Below the pieces are notes generated by a model. It saw only the letters and a list, made by a program, of their open reading frames with translations, had not been told where the DNA came from and did not search any database. The position numbers and the translations under genes were made by a program. DNA of 17,565 bases from Proteobacteria bacterium UBA2363 (lineage in GTDB: Bacteria > Pseudomonadota > Gammaproteobacteria > Xanthomonadales > UBA2363). Position 1 is the stretch's first letter, and every line of letters begins with the position of its first letter. The stretch covers positions 1-17,565 of the forward strand of contig DDTN01000004.1 in assembly GCA_002344355.1 (NCBI GenBank), read 5' to 3'. Positions 7,836 to 14,796 of this stretch are shown one piece after another.

Positions 7836-8498
7836 ATGACTGCAGCCGCCGGTCGCCTTGACCTGCGCCTCAGCACCGAGGACGAGAACCGCCTTCGCCG
7901 CGCTGCGCAGCTGCACGGGCTGCCGGTGGCCACCTTCGTGCGGGAGGCGGTCCTGCGCGAGGCCGCTTCCACCATCGCCCACCCGCCAAAGGCACGCCGG
8001 GGCAGCCTGGCCGACCGACTGCGCGGCCGGGCCACGACGCGCATGACCACCGACGAGATCCTGCGCCTGACGCGGGGCAATGAGGACCGCGCCGTGCGCC
8101 GCGTCCTGGTGGATGCCAACGTCCTGCTGGACGTTCTGACCGAGGATCCGCAGTGGTATGGCTGGTCGGCCGCCCGGCTCGATGCCTGCGCCGCCGAAGC
8201 CGAGCTGTGCATCAACCCCATCATCTACGCCGAGGTTTCGGTGGGTTTCGAGCGCATCGAGGAACTGGACGAGGCGCTACCGCCCGATGCCATCACCCGG
8301 CTGGAGCTGCCGTGGGAGGCCGGCTTCCTGGCCGGCAAGGCCTTCCTGCAGTACCGCCGGGCCAAGGGTGCGCGAACCTCGCCGCAGCCGGACTTCCACA
8401 TCGGCGCCCATGCGGCCATCGAAGGCATGGCGCTGCTGACGCGGGATGCGAAGCGGTATCGCACCTGCTATCCGAAACTTGAAATCATCTGCCCCTGA
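7836..8498 (+). CDS. Fused antitoxin-toxin: RHH antitoxin joined to PIN-domain (VapC-type) ribonuclease toxin
   Basis: One 220-residue frame carries both halves of a type II toxin-antitoxin pair. Residues 8-45 (LDLRLSTEDENRLRRAAQLH, then VATFVREAVLREA) look like a ribbon-helix-helix DNA-binding domain. Residues 55-81, with SLADRLRG and MTTDEILRLTRG, look like the toxin-binding tail that normally ends such antitoxins. Residues 87-220 are a complete PIN domain, an Mg-dependent ribonuclease fold, with all four acidic residues present: Asp93 (VDANVLLDVL), Glu133 (YAEVS), Asp186 (PDFHIGAHA) and Asp204 (LLTRDAKRY). These halves are usually separate genes. An internal GAGGA and GTG (codon 87) and a nearby out-of-frame TGA suggest a recent fusion by loss of one base. 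Catalysis and RNA target are not visible from sequence. The ATG at 7836 has a weak ribosome binding site. Confidence 0.8.
   Translation: MTAAAGRLDLRLSTEDENRLRRAAQLHGLPVATFVREAVLREAASTIAHPPKARRGSLADRLRGRATTRMTTDEILRLTRGNEDRAVRRVLVDANVLLDVLTEDPQWYGWSAARLDACAAEAELCINPIIYAEVSVGFERIEELDEALPPDAITRLELPWEAGFLAGKAFLQYRRAKGARTSPQPDFHIGAHAAIEGMALLTRDAKRYRTCYPKLEIICP
8082..8096 (+). promoter_or_regulatory. Internal ribosome binding site and GTG start for the PIN toxin
   Basis: GAGGA at 8082-8086 lies 7 bases before GTG at 8094, the ideal distance. The GTG is in frame with the PIN domain and would give a 134-residue toxin beginning VRRVLVDANVLLDVL. A TGA at 8081-8083 lies in the frame the antitoxin would use if one more base were present upstream. 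This is the usual layout of an antitoxin stop just ahead of the toxin start. Confidence 0.6.
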
Positions 8499-8591
8499 GC
8501 AGGTGATCCGCCCCCGCCCGCGTTACCACGAAACCGGCCTGGTGCCCTCCTGCCGCGCCAGCGTCCTGGCACGAAGCGAGCCGGACATCCG

Positions 8592-9404
8592 CTACGACGG
8601 ATCCGCGGGCGCCGGCGGCGCCGCCGCGCCGGCCAGGATGCCGCCGTCGATGTTCAGCTCGGCGCCGTTGATGTAGGCGGCCTCGTCGGAGGCGAGCAGG
8701 ACGGCGACCGCGGCGACCTCCTCGGGGCGGCCGAAGCGGCGCATCGGACAGTCGCTGGTGAACTCGCGCATGCGCGCCTCGCGGTCCGGGCCCTGGCCCA
8801 GCACCGGTTCCCACATCGGCGTCAGGATGGCCGCCGGGTGCAGGGAGTTGCAGCGGATCGCCAGGCCCTGCTCGGCGCAGTACAGGGCGACGGTCTTGCT
8901 GTGGTTGCGCACCGCCGCCTTCGAGCTCGCGTAGGCGGCGGCGCCGGGGATGCCGACCAGGCCGGAGCGCGAGGACAGGTTGATGATCGACCCGGCACCG
9001 GTCGCGCGCATCGCCGCGATGCCGTGCTTGCAGCCCAGGAACACGCCGTCGAGGTTGGTGCGGTGCACGGCATGCCAGTCGGCGAGGCTGGCGTGCTCGG
9101 GGTCGTGGGCGGCCAGGCCCGACTCGAAGCCGGTGATGCCGGCGTTGTTGACCAGCACGTCGAGCCGTCCGTGGCGCTCCAGCACCGTCGCCATGGCGGC
9201 GCGCCAGTCGTCCTCCTCGCGGACGTCCAGGCGCAGGAAGGCGGCGCGCCCGCCCAGCGCTTCGGCGACCGCCCGGCCGCCGGCCTCGTCGATGTCGGTG
9301 ACCCAGGCGAACGCGCCCTCGGCGACGAAGGCGCGGGCGATCGCCTCGCCGATGCCGCGGGCGGCGCCGGTGACCAGGGCGATCCTGTCGTGCAGGCGGG
9401 GCAT
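8592..9404 (-). CDS. Short-chain dehydrogenase/reductase (SDR family)
   Basis: This 270-residue protein is a classical SDR that oxidises or reduces an alcohol/ketone substrate with NAD(H) or NADP(H). The nucleotide-binding motif TGAARGIG is at residues 12-19, and Asp37 at the end of the second strand favours NAD(H). NNAG is at 86-89. The catalytic residues are Asn117, Ser145, Tyr158 and Lys162 (AAAYASSK). The C-terminal INGAELNIDGG is the usual last motif, followed by an Ala/Pro tail. A GAGG ribosome binding site precedes the ATG. It lies 78 bases after argH on the same strand and may be the last gene of the arginine transcript. The substrate cannot be told, and nothing links it to arginine except position. 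Confidence 0.9.
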   Translation of the reverse strand: MPRLHDRIALVTGAARGIGEAIARAFVAEGAFAWVTDIDEAGGRAVAEALGGRAAFLRLDVREEDDWRAAMATVLERHGRLDVLVNNAGITGFESGLAAHDPEHASLADWHAVHRTNLDGVFLGCKHGIAAMRATGAGSIINLSSRSGLVGIPGAAAYASSKAAVRNHSKTVALYCAEQGLAIRCNSLHPAAILTPMWEPVLGQGPDREARMREFTSDCPMRRFGRPEEVAAVAVLLASDEAAYINGAELNIDGGILAGAAAPPAPADPS

Positions 9405-9482
9405 GGCGTGTCCTCGGGTGAACGTCGTTGAACGGGTGTCGCGGGCGATCGATGGCCGCCGCCCGCGCCGTCGGTCGGGCGG

Positions 9483-10802
9483 TCAGGGGTCCGCGCCGGC
9501 GGGCAGTGCGGCGGCCAGGCTGGCCAGCCGGGCCTGCAGCTCGTCCAGGCGCAGGTCGCCGCAGGCGCCCGGCGAGATGCGCGCGGCGATGCTGGCCTGC
9601 GGCGTGCGCGCGGCGAGGTCGCCGGCGCCGTCGGCGACCTGCCGGTAGGCGTCGCGGAACGGCAGGCCGGCGGCGGCCAGCTCGATGGCCAGGTCGGTGG
9701 CGTGCATGGCCGGCTCGATCGCCGCGCACAGGCGCGCCTCGTCCCAGCGCAGGCCGGCGAGCAGGCCGGGCAGCAGGGCCAGGGCCCCCAGGCCGTGCCG
9801 GAAGCCGTGCACCAGGGCGCCCTTGCCGAGCTGCAGGTCGCGCTGGTATCCGGACGGCAGCGACAGCAGCTGTTCGGTCTCGGTCCTGGCCGCGGCCACC
9901 GCGGCGTGGCTGGCGCGCATCAGCTCGACGACGTCGGGGTTGCGCTTGTTCGGCATGATCGAGCTGCCGGTCGTGTACTGCGCCGGCAGGTGCACGAAGG
10001 CGAACTCGGCGGTGGTGAACAGCGACAGGTCCCAGGCCAGACGGCGCAGGTCGAGGGTCGCCGAGCCCAGCGCCTCCAGGGCGGCCAGCTCGAACTTGCC
10101 GCGCGAGAGCTGCGCGTAGGCCGGGTTGACCTGCATCCGCGCGAAGCCCAGCGCCGCGGTGGTGTGCGCGCGGTCCAGCGGCAGGTTGACGCCGTAGCCG
10201 GCGGCGGTACCCAGCGGATTGGCGTCCAGCCAGTCGCGGGTGGCCAGTGCCCGCACGCCGTCGTCGATGAACGCCTCGGCGTAGCCGGCGCACCAGTGGC
10301 CGACCGTGCTGGGCACGGCGCGCTGCAGGTGCGTGTAGCCGGGCATCGGCACGCCGGCGCCGGCGCGCGCACCGTCCAGCAGCACCGCCGCGATGTCCCG
10401 GCACAGGCCGGCCAGGCCTGCCAGGCGGTCCTTCAGCCACAGCCGGGTGGCGACCAGCACCTGGTCGTTGCGGCTGCGCCCGGTGTGGATGCGGCGGCCG
10501 GCCTCGCCCAGGCGCTGCGTCAGCCAGTGCTCGATCGCCGAATGGCCGTCCTCGTGGCGGTCGTCCAGCACGAAGTCGCCGTCCGCGAAGGCCCGGGCCA
10601 GCGCGTCCAGCTCGCGCTCGATGCCGGCCAGGGCGGCTGCATCGATCACGCCGATCCGCGCCAGCCCCTGCGCGTGCGCAAGACTGGCGCGGATGTCGTG
10701 CGCGAAGAACTCGCGGTCGAGCAGCACGTCCTCGCCGGCCAGGAAGGCCTGGATGCGCGGATCGACCTCGACGCCCGCCTTCTGCCACAGCAGCGTGCTC
10801 AT
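9483..10802 (-). CDS. argH: Argininosuccinate lyase
   Basis: ArgH splits argininosuccinate into arginine and fumarate, the last step of arginine synthesis. It belongs to the fumarase/aspartase superfamily. Visible motifs are HTGRSRNDQ (residues 106-114), GYTHLQRA (155-162) and the signature GSSIMPNKRNPD (279-290) with the catalytic serine loop. The length of 439 residues is close to the normal 430-460. The ATG at 10802 overlaps the argC stop as ATGA, which fixes the start. A much longer open frame on this strand runs through argC and the GNAT gene in another reading frame and is an artefact. Confidence 0.96.
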   Translation of the reverse strand: MSTLLWQKAGVEVDPRIQAFLAGEDVLLDREFFAHDIRASLAHAQGLARIGVIDAAALAGIERELDALARAFADGDFVLDDRHEDGHSAIEHWLTQRLGEAGRRIHTGRSRNDQVLVATRLWLKDRLAGLAGLCRDIAAVLLDGARAGAGVPMPGYTHLQRAVPSTVGHWCAGYAEAFIDDGVRALATRDWLDANPLGTAAGYGVNLPLDRAHTTAALGFARMQVNPAYAQLSRGKFELAALEALGSATLDLRRLAWDLSLFTTAEFAFVHLPAQYTTGSSIMPNKRNPDVVELMRASHAAVAAARTETEQLLSLPSGYQRDLQLGKGALVHGFRHGLGALALLPGLLAGLRWDEARLCAAIEPAMHATDLAIELAAAGLPFRDAYRQVADGAGDLAARTPQASIAARISPGACGDLRLDELQARLASLAAALPAGADP

Positions 10803-11782
10803 GCCAGCGCCTCCGTCGTCGCGGCCGCCGGCGGCAGCGGGATGCCGTCGGTCTCGGCCAGGCCCAGGGCCAGGTTGATGTTCTGCATCGCCTGGGTGGC
10901 GGCGCCCTTGAGCAGGTTGTCCAGGGTGGCGACCAGCACCAGGCGGCGGCCGTCGGCGGCCAGCGCGAAGCCGCCGACCTCGGCGTGGTGGCGCCCGGCG
11001 ATGCGGCTGACCCAGGGCGCCTCGTCGAGCACGCGGACCAGGGGTTCGCCGGCGTAGAAGTCCCGGTAGCAGGCGCGCACGGCCGGCAGGTCCATGGCAC
11101 GGGCCAGGTGCAGGTTGGCGGTCAGGGTGATGCCACGGAAGTGCGGCGCGACATGCGGCATGAACTCGACCGGGTGCGCCAGGTGGCGGCCGACCTCGGC
11201 TTCGTGGACGTGACCGGTCAGCGCATAGGGCATCAGGTTGTCGCGCAGCAGGTCCGGGTCGTTGCGCGGCGACGGCGTGGTGCCGGCGCCCGAATGGCCG
11301 GACACACCGAAGCATTGTGCCGGCCCGTCCAGCAGGTCCCGCATCGGTGCCAGGGCGAGCTGCATGGCGGTCGCGTAGCAGCCGGGATTGGCGATCCGGC
11401 GCTGGCCGGCCCAGCGTGCCCGGTTCAGCTCGGGCAGGCCGTAGTGCCAGCCGTCGTCGAAGCGGAAGTCGGCGGACAGGTCGACCACCAGGGTGTCCGG
11501 CCGCGCCGCTTCGAGGGCGGCGACGAAGGGCGCGGCCTTGCCGTTCGGCAGCGCCAGCACGACCACGTCGGCGCCCTTGCCGGCGACCGCGCCGGCGTCG
11601 AGGTTCTCGAAGCGCAGCCCGCCGGGGGCGCCGTCGAAGTGCCCGGCCAGCGCCTGTCCGGCCAGTTCGCGCGAGGACACGAAGGACAGCCGCAAACGCG
11701 GATGGCCGGCGACCAGCCGGACCAGTTCGGCGCCGACATGGCCGCGGGCGCCGACGATGCCCAGGGTGATGGCTGCGCTCAT
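10799..11782 (-). CDS. argC: N-acetyl-gamma-glutamyl-phosphate reductase
   Basis: ArgC reduces N-acetylglutamyl phosphate to the semialdehyde with NADPH. The dinucleotide-binding start is GIVGARGHVGAEL (residues 8-20). Cys135 in ANPGCYAT is the catalytic cysteine, and His210 in MPHVAPHFRGI fits the partner histidine. LDNLLKGAATQAMQNIN (about 288-304) is the C-terminal family signature. The chosen ATG at 11782 overlaps the preceding GNAT stop (ATGA) and starts right at the Rossmann fold. An upstream in-frame ATG would add 16 residues from inside the GNAT gene. Length is 327 residues. Confidence 0.96.
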   Translation of the reverse strand: MSAAITLGIVGARGHVGAELVRLVAGHPRLRLSFVSSRELAGQALAGHFDGAPGGLRFENLDAGAVAGKGADVVVLALPNGKAAPFVAALEAARPDTLVVDLSADFRFDDGWHYGLPELNRARWAGQRRIANPGCYATAMQLALAPMRDLLDGPAQCFGVSGHSGAGTTPSPRNDPDLLRDNLMPYALTGHVHEAEVGRHLAHPVEFMPHVAPHFRGITLTANLHLARAMDLPAVRACYRDFYAGEPLVRVLDEAPWVSRIAGRHHAEVGGFALAADGRRLVLVATLDNLLKGAATQAMQNINLALGLAETDGIPLPPAAATTEALA

Positions 11783-12372
11783 GCGTGTCGCTCCAGCAGG
11801 AAGTCCAGGTGGCCGCGCACCGCCGGCCACTCGCTGTCGAGTATGGAATACACGGCGGTATCGCGCAGGGTGCCGTCGGGCATCGCCATGTGGTTGCGCA
11901 GGATGCCGTCCAGCCGGGCGCCGATGCGCTCGATGGCGCGCCGCGAGCGGTGGTTGAGCCGGTGCGTGCGCAGCTCGACCGCGACGCAGGCCATCGGCCC
12001 GAACGCGTGCGCCAGCAGCAGGCGCTTGGCCTGGGTGTTGAGCGCGGTGCGCTGGACCCGGGCCGCGTACCAGGTCCAGCCGATCTCGGCGCGCCGGTTG
12101 TCCGGGTCGAGGTGGCCCAGGCGGGTGCTGCCGACCACGCGGCCCTCGCCGTCCAGCACGCAGAAGGGCAGGGCGCGGCCGTGGCCGTGCTCGTCCAGCG
12201 CCCGGGCGATCCAGTCCGGCACCTGGTCGGGCGCCGGCACCCGGGTCCAGGGCAGGCGCCAGAGCTCGCCATCGGCCACCGCGTCGGCCAGGGCATCGGC
12301 GTGGCCTGCGTGCAGCGGCACCAGGCGGGCGTGGCGGCCGGTCAGGGTCGGCAGGGTGGTCCAGGCGGACAT
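11779..12372 (-). CDS. GNAT acetyltransferase of the RimJ/RimL type, embedded in the arginine operon
   Basis: The 197-residue protein resembles RimJ/RimL-like GCN5-related N-acetyltransferases, which move acetyl from acetyl-CoA to an amine. The typical core reads RRAEIGWTWYAARVQRTALN, followed by KRLLLAHAF, VELRTHRLNHRSRRAIERIG, ARLDGILRNH and a C-terminal YSILDSEW. It sits between argB/A and argC with a 4-base gap and a 4-base overlap, so it is surely cotranscribed. The second ATG (12372) is preferred because AAGGA lies about 11 bases before it. The first (12384) would overlap argB by 8 bases. Its substrate is unknown. It is not the classical N-acetylglutamate synthase, since that domain is already fused to ArgB. 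Confidence 0.88.
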   Translation of the reverse strand: MSAWTTLPTLTGRHARLVPLHAGHADALADAVADGELWRLPWTRVPAPDQVPDWIARALDEHGHGRALPFCVLDGEGRVVGSTRLGHLDPDNRRAEIGWTWYAARVQRTALNTQAKRLLLAHAFGPMACVAVELRTHRLNHRSRRAIERIGARLDGILRNHMAMPDGTLRDTAVYSILDSEWPAVRGHLDFLLERHA

Positions 12373-12376
12373 GCGC

Positions 12377-13708
12377 TCAGGCATCCTTGAGCGTGGCCGG
12401 GCGGGCCCGGCAATGCTCGACCGCGAAGCGCACCTGCGCCCAGTCGTCCATGCCGTACCAGAACACCGTCCAGCGGGCGTCCTTGATGGCGCCGTCGGCG
12501 TTGGCGAAATAGAACTCGTTGATCGGGTTGCCGCGCCGGGAGCGCCAGAACAGCTGCGGGTTCTCCGCGTGCATGACCTGCCAGATGGCGCGGCCCAGGC
12601 CCTCGCCCTGGGCGTCCTCGCTGACCGCGAACTTGTCCATGTGCACCAGGCCGTTCTCGCGGGTCAGGACGATCGCGGCGCGGTAGTGCTCGCTGCAGTA
12701 CACCCGCCACGGCCGGGTCTTCTCGAAGTAGTCGCGGTCCAGGCGCCGCCCGAAGCTGGATTCGATCAGCGCGCGCAGGCGCCGGGTGTCCAGGCGTCCC
12801 CAGCCGCGCGCGCTGCGGATCTTCTCGCCGCGCCGGACCAGGGTGCCCGAGCCGCGGTGCGTGAACAGTTCCTTGGCGAGCTCGTCGGGCCGGGTGATCG
12901 ACACCGAGGAGGCGTGCGGGAGCTGCATCAGCAGGTCGTGGATCTGCTCGATCTTGACCTTCATGCCCGAGTGCAGCCAGGGCTGGCGCATCAGCTCGGC
13001 GTACTCGGTGCTGAGGTGGATCGAGTCGATCACCCGGCCGCGGTCGTCCAGCAGTCCGCCGGTGCCGGTCAGGAAGATGATCTTGTAGGGCTTGAGTTCC
13101 TTGACCAGCTCGTTGGCGGCCCAGTCGGCGTTGACGTTGAGGATCTGGCCGCCGGCGGTCTCGCCCAGGCTGGCGATCACCGGAATCGAGCTGACCTTGA
13201 TCGCCGCCTGGATGCCGGCGGTGTGCACGCGGGCGACTCTGCCGACCAGGCCGTACTTGCGGCGACCCAGGAAGTCGGCCTCGAACACGCCGGACAGGAT
13301 CGAGGTGGCGCGCACCCCTTCGGCCTGCAGGGCCTCGACCAGGCGCAGGTTCTGCTGCTGGAAGACCCGGCGCACCACGGCCAGGCCCTCGGGCGTGGTG
13401 TGGCGCAGGCCGCCGACGGTCTTCTTCTCGATCCCGGCGGCGGCCATCTCCTCGTCGAGCTGCGGGCCGGCGCCGTGGATGACGATCGGCGTCAGGCCGA
13501 CCTGCTGCAGGAAGGCCAGCGACGACACCAGGGCGCCGAGCTCGTCGCGCAGGATCGCGCCGCCGACCTTGACCACCGCGAAGCGGGCGGCGTCGAGCTG
13601 CGAGAAGCGCTTGAGGTACTGCTGGATCTCCTTGGCGCTGGCCATGTTGGACAGCAGCCGGACGATGGTCGGGCGCAGGTCGGTGGCGGCGGTGCGGGCG
13701 GGACTCAT
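12377..13708 (-). CDS. argB: Bifunctional N-acetylglutamate kinase / N-acetylglutamate synthase
   Basis: This protein carries out the first two arginine steps: acetylation of glutamate and phosphorylation of N-acetylglutamate. Residues about 25-290 are the amino-acid kinase domain, with VKVGG (46-50), HGAG (78-81) and the NVNADWAANEL segment (191-201). Residues about 300-443 are a GNAT-like synthase domain, with AAIVLTRENGLVHMDKF and the acetyl-CoA loop SEDAQGEGLGRAIW (363-376). Total length 443 residues fits the bifunctional NAGS/K enzymes known from Xanthomonas and related to the vertebrate NAGS, not the stand-alone ArgB of about 260-300. It starts 7 bases after argE. The kinase alone is certain. 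The synthase activity is inferred from family knowledge. Confidence 0.93.
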   Translation of the reverse strand: MSPARTAATDLRPTIVRLLSNMASAKEIQQYLKRFSQLDAARFAVVKVGGAILRDELGALVSSLAFLQQVGLTPIVIHGAGPQLDEEMAAAGIEKKTVGGLRHTTPEGLAVVRRVFQQQNLRLVEALQAEGVRATSILSGVFEADFLGRRKYGLVGRVARVHTAGIQAAIKVSSIPVIASLGETAGGQILNVNADWAANELVKELKPYKIIFLTGTGGLLDDRGRVIDSIHLSTEYAELMRQPWLHSGMKVKIEQIHDLLMQLPHASSVSITRPDELAKELFTHRGSGTLVRRGEKIRSARGWGRLDTRRLRALIESSFGRRLDRDYFEKTRPWRVYCSEHYRAAIVLTRENGLVHMDKFAVSEDAQGEGLGRAIWQVMHAENPQLFWRSRRGNPINEFYFANADGAIKDARWTVFWYGMDDWAQVRFAVEHCRARPATLKDA

Positions 13709-13715
13709 GGCGGGC

Positions 13716-14792
13716 TCAGGCGATCAGGCGGCGGACGGTGCCGGCGTAGGCGGCGAGCTGGTCCAGCGCCACCCATTCGTCGGCGCTGTGGGCCTGGGCG
13801 ATGTCGCCGGGCCCGTAGACCAGGGCGGTCAGGCCGGCCTGCGAGAACAGCGAGGCCTCGGTCCAGAAGTCCACCGCGTTGCCGACCGGCAGGTCCAGGG
13901 CATCGGCCAGGTCGCGCGCGCGCAGGCGGGCGGCCTCGGCGCCGGCGACGTCGCCGGCCGGCAGCGACGGGCCGCGGAAGGTCTCCTGGTAGCCGGTGCC
14001 GTCGACCGCCAGCGCGCGCAGGCGCGCGTGCAGCTCGTCGATGTCGTGGCTGGGCAGCGGCCGGAACCCGAAGCGCAGCTCGGCCGCGGGGGCGATCATG
14101 TTGGCCTTGATGCCGCCCTCGACGCGGCCGATGTTGAAGCGCAGTCCGGTCAGGCCGCCGAAGCGGTCGCCGGCATGGCCCTCGACCAGGTCGAGCGCGG
14201 CGTCGCCCCAGCGCACCGCCTGGTGCAGGGCGCTGGCGGTCGGTGCCTGGGCGTCCGAGGCATGGCCGGCCTGGCCGTGGAAGTGCATCAGCACCGAGGC
14301 GATGCCGCGGTGCGCCAGCACCGCCCGGCAGCCGGTCGGCTCGGCGACCAGCGCCTCGGCGAAGCCGTGGTCGCCGGCCAGGAAGCCGGCGATGCAGCGG
14401 GCGTCGTTGGCCTCCTCGTCGCTGCTGAACAGGAACGCGGCGTCGCCCGCGGTCTGCGCCGCGGCGGCCAGCAGGCCGGCGGCGGCGCCCTTGATGTCGC
14501 AGGCGCCCAGGCCGATCGCCCGGTCGCCCGCCACGCGCAGGCGCAGCGGGTCGCCCTGCCAGTGCGGCGAGTCCGGCACGGTGTCCAGGTGCACGTTGAA
14601 CAGGCGCCGCGGCGCGCCGCGCACGGCCAGCAGGTGCACGGCGCCGGCGCCGTGGTCGACCACCTCGATGCGGAAGCCGGGCAGGTGGGCGCGCAGGTAG
14701 TCGAAGATGCCGCCGGTGCCGATCGCCCGCGGCGGGTTTCGGGTGTCGAAGGCGACCAGGGCCTCGAGGTGGCGCAGGACGGCATCGAGCAT
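13716..14792 (-). CDS. argE: Acetylornithine/N-acetylcitrulline deacetylase (M20 family)
   Basis: A zinc-dependent M20 deacylase. Metal and catalytic motifs are present in order: NVHLDTVP, GACDIKG, SSDEEAND, VAEPTG, and HAS in GQAGHASDAQAPT. The C-terminal AQAHSADEW carries the last metal-ligand histidine. Length is 358 residues. It is placed directly after argG and downstream of an acetylornithine carbamoyltransferase. By analogy with Xanthomonas its natural substrate should therefore be N-acetyl-L-citrulline, giving citrulline, and not N-acetylornithine. That preference cannot be read from the sequence alone. The ATG is 4 bases after the argG stop. Confidence 0.94.
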   Translation of the reverse strand: MLDAVLRHLEALVAFDTRNPPRAIGTGGIFDYLRAHLPGFRIEVVDHGAGAVHLLAVRGAPRRLFNVHLDTVPDSPHWQGDPLRLRVAGDRAIGLGACDIKGAAAGLLAAAAQTAGDAAFLFSSDEEANDARCIAGFLAGDHGFAEALVAEPTGCRAVLAHRGIASVLMHFHGQAGHASDAQAPTASALHQAVRWGDAALDLVEGHAGDRFGGLTGLRFNIGRVEGGIKANMIAPAAELRFGFRPLPSHDIDELHARLRALAVDGTGYQETFRGPSLPAGDVAGAEAARLRARDLADALDLPVGNAVDFWTEASLFSQAGLTALVYGPGDIAQAHSADEWVALDQLAAYAGTVRRLIA

Positions 14793-14796
14793 GGCG

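Noticed and set aside
7463..7861. Plus-strand open frame of 132 codons across the tRNA
   Set aside because: Its LAQPVEQRTFNP-type segment is the familiar false translation of a tRNA gene, and the rest resembles nothing.
7508..8224. Minus-strand open frame of 238 codons ending WDRTNDQRIKSPLLYRLS
   Set aside because: The ending is the well-known antisense translation of a tRNA. The rest lies opposite the toxin-antitoxin gene.
8485..11100. Minus-strand open frame of 871 codons over argH and the SDR
   Set aside because: Arg/Pro/Ala-rich out-of-frame translation of two recognised genes, with no domain of its own.
10985..14110. Plus-strand open frame of 1041 codons
   Set aside because: It lies opposite argC, the GNAT gene, argB/A and argE, which all have clear motifs. 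Its composition (Gly, Val, Arg, Gln, His rich) is that of an antisense shadow in GC-rich DNA.
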